5,287 bases of DNA, from positions 1-5,287 of the forward strand of contig JBGOVA010000254.1 of assembly GCA_041477875.1 (NCBI GenBank), written 5' to 3'. Under the pieces are notes generated by a model, which searched no databases, was not told where the DNA came from, and saw only the letters and a program-made list of their open reading frames with translations. The first letter of the stretch is position 1. Each line of letters starts with the position of its first letter. Shown here in pieces: positions 1 through 5,287 of this stretch. Origin of the DNA: SZUA-430 sp041477875 (GTDB lineage Bacteria > Pseudomonadota > Alphaproteobacteria > Micropepsales > Micropepsaceae). Made by a program: the position numbers and the translations under genes.

Positions 1-1492
1 CGATGTTGGCGTCCTTCACGTCGAGCGTGCGGCGCCAGATGCGGGCTTGTTCGCGGGCACGGGCGAGAGCGCCGCGATCGACGGAGGCGTCGTGGTCGCC
101 GGCGAACGCTTGCAAACGCCGGCGCAAGTCGGCGTCGCGGGCGCGGATCACATCGCGCTCGTTCAGCGTTGCGGCGAGTGCGGCGGCGCCGGCACCGAGC
201 CCCAGGTCGCGCGCGCGGATCATCATGTGCGCCAGGCGCGGGTGTGCTCCGAAGGCGGACATCGCGCGGCCGTGAGGTGTGATGCGGTTCTCGGCGTCGA
301 TGGCGTCGAGTTCGCGCAGGAGTTCTTGTGCCTCGCCGAAGGTTGCGGCCGGCGGCCGGTCGAGGAGTGCCAGGGTGCTTGCGTCGCGCACGCCCCACGC
401 GGCCAGATCGAGCGCGAAGGGAGCGAGGTCGCTGGTGAGGATTTCGGGTGGCGTGAAGGGGATGAGGGCGCGCGTCTCCGCTTCGTTCCACAGACGGTAG
501 CAGACACCCGGCGCGACGCGACCGGCGCGGCCCCGGCGCTGATCGGCGGAGGCGAGCGAGACGCGCTGGGTGACGAGGCGCGTCAGGCCGGTTGCGAGAT
601 CGTAGCGGGGCAGGCGTTGCTGGCCGCTGTCAATGACGACGCGCACGTCTTCGATGGTTAGGCTTGTCTCGGCGATGGCGGTCGCAAGCACGATCTTGCG
701 TTCGCGGCTGCTCGCGGGGCGGATGGCGCGATCTTGCGCGTCGGCTGAAAGCGCGCCGTAGAGCGGGCAGACGATGCATCCGCGCGGTGCTTCGAGCAGG
801 CGCTCGACGTTGCGGATTTCCGCTTCACCAGGAAGGAAGACCAAGATGCCGCCTTCGGTTTCGTCGAGGGCGCGGCGGATCGCGCTCGCGACGCTTTGGT
901 CGACGCGCGCGTGGCTTGGCGGGGCGTAGCGCGTGTCGATGGGGAAGAGGCGGCCTTCGCTGCGTATGCTTGGCGCGTTGCCTAAGAGTTTCGCGACGCG
1001 GGCGCCATCGAGGGTCGCCGACATCACGAGAATTTTCAGGTCTTCGTTGAGCGCCGCTTGCGTTTCGAGGGTGAGGGCGAGGCCCAGATCGGCGACCAGG
1101 CTGCGTTCGTGGAATTCGTCGAAGATCACGAGGCCCACGCCCTTCAGTTCGGGGTCGCTCTGCAGGCGGCGAGTGAGAAGGCCTTCGGTCAAAACTTCGA
1201 TGCGCGTCTTGGGGCCGACGCGCGCGTCCAAGCGCACGCGGTATCCGACGGTTTCGCCAGTGCTCTCACCGAGGAGGCTCGCCATGCGCGCGGCGGCGGC
1301 GCGGGCGGCGATGCGGCGGGGTTCGAGCATCAAAATGGTGCGGTGCTTAAGCCACGGTTCATCTTTAAGCGCGAGGGGGACGAGCGTCGTTTTCCCTGCC
1401 CCGGGCGGCGCTTCCACCACGGCCGCGCGATGGCGGTTCAGCGCGCTTTTCAGCGCGGGGAGTGCCTCTTCAATGGGAAGGTTGACGGACAT
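1..1492 (-). CDS. hrpB: ATP-dependent helicase HrpB, DEAH-box family (N-terminal part; runs off the left edge)
   Basis: The minus strand is open without a stop from the ATG at 1492 down to base 1 (497 codons). Visible helicase motifs in order: Walker A APPGAGKTT (residues 28-36), motif Ia LEPRRIAAR (56-64), the DEAH-type box DEFHER (125-130), motif III SAT (158-160), motif V-like ATAIAETSLTI (270-280) and motif VI QRRGRAGR (318-325). The segments around TEGLLTRRLQ (102-111) and DEFHERSLVADLGLAL are typical of HrpB rather than HrpA. Family knowledge: superfamily 2 DExH NTPases of the DEAH/RHA group, cytoplasmic, presumed to remodel RNA; HrpB's cellular substrate is poorly defined. Full HrpB proteins are about 800-850 residues, so the C-terminal region lies outside the window. 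The start is the ATG just before the Walker A region at the usual distance. The only purine-rich match upstream is AGGA, 12 bases from the ATG, which is rather far. It is transcribed divergently from the desaturase gene. Confidence 0.95.
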   Translation of the reverse strand, partial: MSVNLPIEEALPALKSALNRHRAAVVEAPPGAGKTTLVPLALKDEPWLKHRTILMLEPRRIAARAAAARMASLLGESTGETVGYRVRLDARVGPKTRIEVLTEGLLTRRLQSDPELKGVGLVIFDEFHERSLVADLGLALTLETQAALNEDLKILVMSATLDGARVAKLLGNAPSIRSEGRLFPIDTRYAPPSHARVDQSVASAIRRALDETEGGILVFLPGEAEIRNVERLLEAPRGCIVCPLYGALSADAQDRAIRPASSRERKIVLATAIAETSLTIEDVRVVIDSGQQRLPRYDLATGLTRLVTQRVSLASADQRRGRAGRVAPGVCYRLWNEAETRALIPFTPPEILTSDLAPFALDLAAWGVRDASTLALLDRPPAATFGEAQELLRELDAIDAENRITPHGRAMSAFGAHPRLAHMMIRARDLGLGAGAAALAATLNERDVIRARDADLRRRLQAFAGDHDASVDRGALARAREQARIWRRTLDVKDANI

Positions 1493-1503
1493 ATGCGGCG
1501 CCG

Positions 1504-1532
1504 TTCCTACGTGGGTCGAGGCGCCGGGTCAA
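1504..1532 (-). promoter_or_regulatory. Candidate sigma-70-type promoter for hrpB
   Basis: Read on the minus strand, TTGACC (1532-1527) matches the -35 consensus at five of six bases. After a 17-base spacer comes TAGGAA (1509-1504), a weak -10 match at three of six. Transcription would begin near 1497, leaving almost no leader before the ATG at 1492. The same TAGGAAC string could instead be a distant Shine-Dalgarno sequence. The -35 box lies next to the palindrome at 1536-1564. This is motif reading only. Confidence 0.25.
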
Positions 1533-1535
1533 AGC

Positions 1536-1564
1536 GCGAAAGTTCCGGCAACTGGCACTTTCGC
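1536..1564. promoter_or_regulatory. Imperfect 29-bp palindrome, candidate operator in the divergent intergenic region
   Basis: GCGAAAGT (1536-1543) is perfectly inverted as ACTTTCGC (1557-1564) around a 13-base centre. Three more pairs inside the centre also match (1545/1555, 1546/1554, 1548/1552). The symmetry axis is at 1550, about 58 bases from the hrpB start codon and 60 from the desaturase start codon. Dyads of this size between divergent genes are typical binding sites for dimeric repressors such as TetR- or GntR-family proteins, and bacterial desaturase genes are often controlled by such proteins. No regulator gene is visible in the window, so the binding protein is unknown. There is no T-run after the second arm, which argues against a terminator. 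Confidence 0.4.
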
Positions 1565-1609
1565 AACTAGGCGGAACGCACGAATCCTGTCATTCATCCG
1601 CGCGTTCCC

Positions 1610-2656
1610 ATGCAAGCCTCCAGCGTCATTCAGGTCGAGAGTTCAGCGGGCGCGCCCAGCGCCGCGCGCGACGCGCTGACGTGGGCGCAGCTTCTTGCGC
1701 ATTATCGCAAGCCCAGCGTGCCGCGCGGCATCGTCGAGATCGCCATCACGGCGGGACCGCTCGTTCTTTTGTGGGTTCTGATGTGGCTGGCACTCGGGAT
1801 CAGCTATTGGCTGGCGCTGCCGCTCGCCATCCCCGCCGCCCTCTTCCTCGTGCGGCTCTTCATGATCCAGCACGATTGCGGGCACGGCTCGTTCTTCGGG
1901 CATCCGCTCGCCAACGCGTGGGTCGGTCGAGTTTGCGGCGTGCTGACGCTCACGCCCTACGATCTATGGCGGCGCACGCACAACATCCATCACGCGACAT
2001 CGGGCAATCTCGAACGGCGCGGCATCGGCGACATCGAGACGATGACGGTTGCCGAATATCTGGCGCAGCCCTGGTATGAGCGCCTGCGCTATCGGCTTTA
2101 CCGCAACCCGATCGTTTTGTTCGTCATCGGCCCCGCGTACGTGTTTATCATCGCCAATCGCCTGCCGATCGGGATGATGCGTGCGGGCTGGCGGCCGTGG
2201 GTGTCGACGATGGCGAACAACGCGGTGATCGTGGCCTTGGTCCTGGGCATGATGTGGCTCATCGGCGTCGGGCCGTTTTTGATGGTGCATCTGCCGATCA
2301 CGATCATCGCAGCTTCGATCGGCGTGTGGCTCTTCTTCGTGCAGCATCAGTTCGACCAGACGGTGTGGGCGGAGGGCGACGATTGGAACCTCCAACATGC
2401 GGCGCTCAAGGGCAGTTCGCACTACGACCTGCCCGTCGTGCTGCGCTGGTTCACCGCCAATATCGGTGTCCATCACGTGCATCATCTGTCGAGCCGGATT
2501 CCGTTCTATCGTCTGCGTCGCGTGCTCAAGGACCATCCGGAGCTCAACGACGTCGGCCGCCTCACGCTGTGGCAGAGTTTTCGCTGTGTGCGGCTCGCGT
2601 TGTGGTGCGAGACCCGCAAGCGATTGATTTCATTCAGCGAGTTGCGCCGGGCCTAG
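1610..2656 (+). CDS. Membrane fatty acid desaturase (acyl-lipid desaturase type)
   Basis: The 348-residue protein has the three histidine clusters of the membrane-bound desaturase superfamily: HDCGH (88-92), HNIHH (124-128) and HHVHH (288-292), plus an HQFD motif (246-249). In this superfamily these histidines hold a di-iron centre that uses O2 and electrons to insert a double bond into an acyl chain. Hydrophobic segments lie at about 46-63, 66-86, 167-183, 203-221 and 223-244, fitting an inner-membrane protein with its histidine boxes on the cytoplasmic face. The block TANIGVHHVHHLSSRIPFYR resembles the omega-6/delta-12 type, but the position of the double bond and the substrate cannot be read from sequence. 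The start is the only in-frame ATG after a stop at 1568-1570; the bases before it are pyrimidine-rich and contain no Shine-Dalgarno sequence. The gene faces away from hrpB across a palindrome and is followed after 45 bases by a small gene. No ferredoxin or reductase gene is visible nearby. Confidence 0.93.
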   Translation: MQASSVIQVESSAGAPSAARDALTWAQLLAHYRKPSVPRGIVEIAITAGPLVLLWVLMWLALGISYWLALPLAIPAALFLVRLFMIQHDCGHGSFFGHPLANAWVGRVCGVLTLTPYDLWRRTHNIHHATSGNLERRGIGDIETMTVAEYLAQPWYERLRYRLYRNPIVLFVIGPAYVFIIANRLPIGMMRAGWRPWVSTMANNAVIVALVLGMMWLIGVGPFLMVHLPITIIAASIGVWLFFVQHQFDQTVWAEGDDWNLQHAALKGSSHYDLPVVLRWFTANIGVHHVHHLSSRIPFYRLRRVLKDHPELNDVGRLTLWQSFRCVRLALWCETRKRLISFSELRRA

Positions 2657-2701
2657 CAACAGGCTACGAGCCGCCCCAACAACGAAAGACACCTTCCCCC
2701 C

Positions 2702-2923
2702 ATGAAAAAGAAGAAGGGGCTCCCGCCCCCCTACGCCGAACTCACCAAGGACGTGCGCTTTGAAGGCACGTTCGAGGTCTTCGTGCCGGTCCCCGACCGT
2801 GTGCGGCCGCAGCGCGTGGCGCTGCAGTTCGACAGCCAGGCCGCCGCCGAAAGCTGGATCCACAGCCCCGAAGGCGAAGACGCCATCGCGGTGATTCTCA
2901 GCCAGGCTGTCGTCGCGAGCTAG
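2702..2923 (+). CDS. Small protein of unknown function (73 aa)
   Basis: I do not recognise this protein. The frame is supported as coding because about 86% of its codons end in G or C, as in the neighbouring genes. It starts with a basic stretch MKKKKG, followed by a proline-rich PPPY. The central part (about 18-44) has alternating hydrophobic residues (VRFEGTFEVFVPVP, then QRVALQFD) suggesting beta strands, and the end (about 45-71) looks helical (SQAAAESWIHSPEGEDAIAVIL). There is no signal peptide, membrane segment, cysteine or histidine cluster. The composition suggests one small soluble alpha/beta domain. No Shine-Dalgarno sequence precedes the ATG; a run of six C lies immediately upstream. 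It sits 45 bases after the desaturase and 77 before the crotonase gene start, so co-transcription is possible. The overlapping opposite-strand frame has the Arg/His-rich composition of an antisense shadow. Confidence 0.7.
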   Translation: MKKKKGLPPPYAELTKDVRFEGTFEVFVPVPDRVRPQRVALQFDSQAAAESWIHSPEGEDAIAVILSQAVVAS

Positions 2924-2989
2924 GCGGCGCTGCCTCTCACGGCGCGCCGGCCAAGGTGGTAAGACTCCCGCGACCGCAATCACCGCTGC

Positions 2990-2994
2990 GAGGA
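2990..2994 (+). promoter_or_regulatory. Shine-Dalgarno sequence choosing the crotonase start
   Basis: GAGGA lies six bases before the ATG at 3001. The frame is open further upstream to a GTG at 2956, but that codon would add 15 residues outside the family's conserved region. The well-spaced Shine-Dalgarno sequence favours 3001. Confidence 0.75.
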
Positions 2995-3000
2995 ACCGCC

Positions 3001-3843
3001 ATGGCCCACCGCCCCATCGACAGCATCGTCATCGACACCGGCACGAACGATCTGCTGGCGCATGTCGAGGACGGCGTCGCCGTCATCACGATGAACCGGC
3101 CCGAGCGGCGCAACGCGCTCTCGAGCGAGATGCTGGATGCGCTCGCCCGCGCGCTCGCCCACTGCGAGAGCGACAACGCGATCGCCGTCGTGCTGCTGAC
3201 CGGTGCGGGCGGCGCGTTCTGTGCGGGTGGCGACGTGAAGGGCATGGCCGCGCGTGAAGGCGGATCGCTCGCCGACGACATCGACGCGCGCATCCACCGC
3301 CAGCGCTTGAGCCAGCGCGCGACAGCAGGGCGGCTTTACGAGATGCCGAAACCGACGATTGCGGCGTTGCCGGGTGCGGCCGCCGGCGCCGGTCTGTCGC
3401 TCGCACTCGCGTGCGACATGCGCATCGCGGTCGAGGGTGCGGTGATGACGACGGCCTTCGCCAAGGTCGGGTTTTCGGGCGACTACGGCGGCACGTTTTT
3501 CCTGACGCGCCTCGTCGGTGCGGCGAAGGCGCGCGAACTCTATTTCCTGTCGGACAAGATCGAGACGGCGGAGGCGGCGCGCCTCGGCCTCGTCAATCGC
3601 GTCGTTGCGGCGAACGCGCTGATGCCGGAGGCGCTCGCGCTCGCCAAGCGGCTCGCCCAGGGTCCGCGCGTCGCTTATCGCTACATGAAGGAAAATTTGA
3701 ACCGCGCCGCCGGCGGCGCCGCGCTCGGCGAATGCCTCGACTTGGAGGCGACGCATCACATCCACACCGGCCTCACCCAAGACCACCGCGAGGCGGCGCA
3801 GGCGTTCGTCGAGAAACGCGCGCCGAAGTTCGTGGGGAGATGA
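3001..3843 (+). CDS. Enoyl-CoA hydratase/isomerase (crotonase) family protein, probably isomerase-type
   Basis: The 280-residue length is usual for crotonase-fold enzymes, which act on acyl-CoA thioesters in the cytoplasm. Family landmarks are VITMNRPERRNALS (28-41), the CoA-binding and first oxyanion-hole loop FCAGGDVKGM (73-82), and the second oxyanion segment PGAAAGAGLSLALACD (124-139). Next come FAKVGFSGDYGGTFFLTR (153-170) and the C-terminal helices ending in FVEKRAPKF. Classical hydratases carry a catalytic Glu at each of two places (rat Glu144 and Glu164). Here the first aligns with Ser133 and the second position is not Glu. Instead Asp161 sits in the GDYGGT context that matches the single catalytic Asp of PaaG-like ring-opening isomerases and related double-bond isomerases. 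I infer that it isomerises an unsaturated acyl-CoA rather than hydrating it; the substrate is unknown. It follows the desaturase and a small gene on the same strand, so a role in handling unsaturated acyl chains is possible. Confidence 0.92.
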   Translation: MAHRPIDSIVIDTGTNDLLAHVEDGVAVITMNRPERRNALSSEMLDALARALAHCESDNAIAVVLLTGAGGAFCAGGDVKGMAAREGGSLADDIDARIHRQRLSQRATAGRLYEMPKPTIAALPGAAAGAGLSLALACDMRIAVEGAVMTTAFAKVGFSGDYGGTFFLTRLVGAAKARELYFLSDKIETAEAARLGLVNRVVAANALMPEALALAKRLAQGPRVAYRYMKENLNRAAGGAALGECLDLEATHHIHTGLTQDHREAAQAFVEKRAPKFVGR

Positions 3844-3910
3844 ACGGGGCGCGAGGGCGCCAATTCCCGCTGTTTTGCTCGGTTTTGAGCCTTTATTAGC
3901 ATATTGGTGC

Positions 3911-3945
3911 GACGCTCGTTCAGGCAAGCGGAGGGGAGCGTCCGC
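3911..3945 (+). repeat. Overlapping inverted repeats around the Shine-Dalgarno sequence of the membrane-protein gene
   Basis: GACGCTC (3911-3917) is perfectly inverted as GAGCGTC (3936-3942) across an 18-base spacer. A second dyad, GCGGA (3928-3932) with TCCGC (3941-3945) around an eight-base loop, shares bases 3941-3942 with the first, so both stems cannot form at once. Both involve or flank the Shine-Dalgarno sequence at 3930-3936. They could modulate translation of the downstream gene, but short dyads are common by chance in GC-rich DNA. Confidence 0.3.
3930..3936 (+). promoter_or_regulatory. Shine-Dalgarno sequence supporting a TTG start
   Basis: GGAGGGG lies ten bases before the TTG at 3947; the purine run continues to 3938, eight bases before it. 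The reading frame is open back to about 3875 and has no other well-placed ribosome binding site, so this purine run decides in favour of a TTG initiator. Confidence 0.7.
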
Positions 3946-3946
3946 G

Positions 3947-4693
3947 TTGAGCGATCAAAATCAAAACTCGGATCCGGCGCCGCCAGCCGACGCGCGATCG
4001 GTTTGGGTGAGGCGCTTCTCTTGGCATGCCGTCGTGCTTATCGCCCTTGTCGTGTTGTTCCTGTGGGACAACGAAAAGTTTCTCCGCCATGCGCAGGACA
4101 TCAACGATCAAGCGGCGCAGGCGATCGGCGACCTGACGCCGAGTAAAATTGCGACGGCTTTCGCAGAACGCCGCGCAACGTGCGACTATCGCTGGTTGTT
4201 CGTCTGCGGCGAACGTCCGCGCGACTGTTTGCCGACGCTGCTGTCCTGCGACGACAGCCTCTCGCCGCTTGCGATCGCGGAAAAGTGGGGCCTTCTCGGG
4301 CATGCATGGAATACGGCGCGCGGGCTTGCGACGCTGCCCGACGGGGCATGGCACGTGCTCGCGCAGAATTTTGGGGCGGGCATCGTGCCGTTCGTCATGA
4401 CCCTCATCTTCGTCGGGCTCAATGTTTTCTTTGCGATGCGCCTGCCGCCGCTCACGTGGCCGTTGACGCTGCCGCTGGCCGCGTTCGCCTCGTCCTGCCT
4501 CTATTGGGTCGTCCAATACGCGTTTCTGTTCGCGGCGGACGGGGTGTGGCTGTTGCTCAAGATCTTATTGTTTGTCGCGCTCGTTCCCGAAGGCTTGATC
4601 ACGCTGTTCGAGTGGCTGCGCGCGGGCCACGAGGTGCACGGCATCGCCCACAAGGCGGCGGAAGCGAAAGCCGCGCTGCGCCATCTGAAGTGA
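3947..4693 (+). CDS. Uncharacterised multi-pass membrane protein with a four-cysteine loop (248 aa)
   Basis: I do not recognise a family. From the TTG start, the protein has a polar N-terminus rich in Asp, Asn and Pro (2-16), then Arg17, Arg22 and Arg23 followed by a first membrane segment (about 27-40). A loop of roughly 100 residues (41-142) comes next, with cysteines at 79, 87, 94 and 101. Three further hydrophobic segments follow at about 143-164, 169-195 and 199-222, and then a basic, alanine-rich, probably helical tail (225-248). The positive-inside rule places both ends in the cytoplasm and the cysteine loop in the periplasm, where two disulfides could form. Its codons end in A or T more often than in the neighbouring genes, and the upstream gap is AT-richer, but not enough to claim transfer. 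It is 31 bases upstream of the degenerate GGDEF gene and probably shares its transcript. It could be a sensor, a channel-like protein or a membrane anchor; none is shown. Confidence 0.85.
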   Translation: MSDQNQNSDPAPPADARSVWVRRFSWHAVVLIALVVLFLWDNEKFLRHAQDINDQAAQAIGDLTPSKIATAFAERRATCDYRWLFVCGERPRDCLPTLLSCDDSLSPLAIAEKWGLLGHAWNTARGLATLPDGAWHVLAQNFGAGIVPFVMTLIFVGLNVFFAMRLPPLTWPLTLPLAAFASSCLYWVVQYAFLFAADGVWLLLKILLFVALVPEGLITLFEWLRAGHEVHGIAHKAAEAKAALRHLK

Positions 4694-4711
4694 GCCCAGG
4701 CAGGCCGGATC

Positions 4712-4718
4712 AGGAGAG
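4712..4718 (+). promoter_or_regulatory. Shine-Dalgarno sequence for the GGDEF-like gene
   Basis: AGGAGAG lies six bases before the ATG at 4725. A second in-frame ATG at 4731 would be twelve bases away, so 4725 is the better start. Confidence 0.75.
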
Positions 4719-4724
4719 CGCAGC

Positions 4725-5287
4725 ATGACCATGCACGAAACATTCCGGCGCCAGGCCGCGCGCTATCTTCCGGGCTTCGTCTACAGCTTCAACATCGCCG
4801 ATCTGAAACGCCGCAATATTCATTTGGGCCACGAAGTCGGCGACCGCGATATCCAAGATCTGGACCGCGCGCTGAAAGCGCTGAACGGCGCGACCGCCTT
4901 CGCCGCGCGCACGGGCGGCGCCGAATGGATGCTGGTCTCGCGCCGCGACATGCGGGCGCAAGTGCAGGCCGTGCTCGACGCCTATCCCAAGGACGAGCCG
5001 ATCTGGACGGGCTGGCGCATCGAGTCGTGCCGCAAGGACGAGCGCGCGACGCGCGAGCATGTGGTCGCGGCCGAAATTCGCCGCGCGGTGCGCTGTCTCA
5101 GCGCCGCGGCGAGCACGCCGGAGGAACTCGACGCGGTGCTCGATCGGATCAAGGACAACGACTACAACCTGCCGGTCGGGCGCATCCATCCGCTCGCCGA
5201 ACTTCCGGCGCGCGAAGCATGGCAATGCGTCTCGCGCTATCCCGCCGACAAGCCGGCGTGCGCCTTCTGCGGCGGCCAGAGCTTCAA
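4725..5287 (+). CDS. Degenerate GGDEF-like domain protein with a C-terminal CxxC segment (runs off the right edge)
   Basis: The frame is open for 187 codons to the window end. Residues about 18-72 read like a GGDEF domain: FVYSFNIADLKRRN (18-31), GHEVGD (35-40), then AARTGGAEWMLVSRRD (60-75). These match in order the usual DxDxFKxIND, GHxxGD and R-GGDEF-vvl blocks. Asn31, Gly35-His36, Gly39-Asp40, the Gly-Gly pair and Glu67 are kept. The two metal-site aspartates of the first block align with Asn23 and Ala25, and the third signature residue is Ala66. By family knowledge such a protein should not make cyclic di-GMP. Spacing between the blocks is shorter than in active cyclases such as PleD. 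A second part (about 76-160) is charged and helical, and the visible end has Cys168, Cys179 and Cys182, with CAFCGG resembling a zinc knuckle. No membrane segment or signal peptide is seen. It probably forms an operon with the membrane protein 31 bases upstream. Resemblance to GGDEF is by eye and could be challenged. Confidence 0.8.
   Translation, partial: MTMHETFRRQAARYLPGFVYSFNIADLKRRNIHLGHEVGDRDIQDLDRALKALNGATAFAARTGGAEWMLVSRRDMRAQVQAVLDAYPKDEPIWTGWRIESCRKDERATREHVVAAEIRRAVRCLSAAASTPEELDAVLDRIKDNDYNLPVGRIHPLAELPAREAWQCVSRYPADKPACAFCGGQSF

Noticed and set aside
47..661. Long plus-strand open frame (204 codons) opposite hrpB, and other open frames on that strand
   Set aside because: The minus strand here encodes continuous, recognisable helicase motifs. 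The plus-strand frames have no recognisable motif and arise from the GC-rich third-position bias.
1964..2536. Minus-strand open frame of 190 codons opposite the desaturase gene
   Set aside because: Its His/Asp/Arg-rich composition mirrors the desaturase codons on the other strand; no motif supports it.
2715..2730. GGGGC/GCCCC hairpin near the start of the small gene
   Set aside because: It is a 5-bp dyad of simple G and C runs inside coding sequence, easily due to codon choice for Gly-Leu-Pro-Pro.
2941..2948. Eight-base palindrome GGCGCGCC between the small gene and the crotonase gene
   Set aside because: It is a short perfect palindrome of G and C only, expected by chance in DNA of this composition; there is no other sign of a regulatory site.
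2956..3000. Upstream GTG start for the crotonase gene
   Set aside because: It would add 15 residues outside the conserved fold and has no ribosome binding site, whereas GAGGA is well placed before the ATG at 3001.
3848..3896. Possible terminator after the crotonase gene: GGCGC/GCGCC dyad (3848-3861) and GCTC/GAGC dyad followed by CTTTATT (3877-3896)
   Set aside because: The stems are only 5 and 4 bp, the first has no T-run and the second has a broken one. A terminator here is plausible by position but not supported.
3870..3910. AT-richer stretch that might hold a promoter for the membrane-protein gene
   Set aside because: No pair of -35 and -10 boxes with acceptable spacing could be read; the nearest combinations match poorly or have 11- or 19-base spacers.
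2980..3927. Minus-strand open frame of 315 codons opposite the crotonase gene
   Set aside because: It is very rich in Arg, His and Ala without any domain, as expected for the complement of a high-GC gene, while the plus strand encodes a clear crotonase.

Overview
The window looks like chromosomal DNA of a high-GC alphaproteobacterium. This is an inference from the strong G/C bias at third codon positions, the protein types and the compact gene spacing; no rRNA or other taxonomic marker is present. It holds six protein-coding genes, two of them cut by the window edges. I see no tRNA, rRNA, CRISPR array, insertion sequence or phage gene.

Left part (1-1609): the minus strand carries the first 497 codons of an HrpB-type DEAH-box ATP-dependent helicase, which runs off the left edge. 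A 117-base divergent intergenic region separates it from the plus-strand genes. This region holds a 29-base imperfect palindrome almost exactly midway between the two start codons, and a candidate promoter for hrpB beside it.

Middle part (1610-3843): three plus-strand genes follow with short gaps (45 and 77 bases) and no convincing terminator between them. They are a membrane fatty acid desaturase with the three histidine boxes, a 73-residue protein of unknown function, and a crotonase-superfamily enzyme. The crotonase lacks both glutamates of classical enoyl-CoA hydratase but has the aspartate typical of PaaG-like and dienoyl-CoA isomerases. Two of the three genes point to fatty-acyl metabolism, so a lipid-related transcription unit is plausible but not shown.

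Right part (3844-5287): after a locally AT-richer gap of 103 bases comes an apparent two-gene unit. The first gene is an unrecognised membrane protein with about four membrane segments, starting at TTG behind a strong Shine-Dalgarno sequence that lies among overlapping inverted repeats. The second, 31 bases on, is cut by the right edge. It encodes what looks like a degenerate GGDEF domain (GGAEW in place of GGDEF, metal-site aspartates missing) followed by a cysteine-containing segment with a CxxC motif. This pair is the least conventional part of the window: a possible membrane protein plus catalytically dead nucleotide-binding GGDEF partner.
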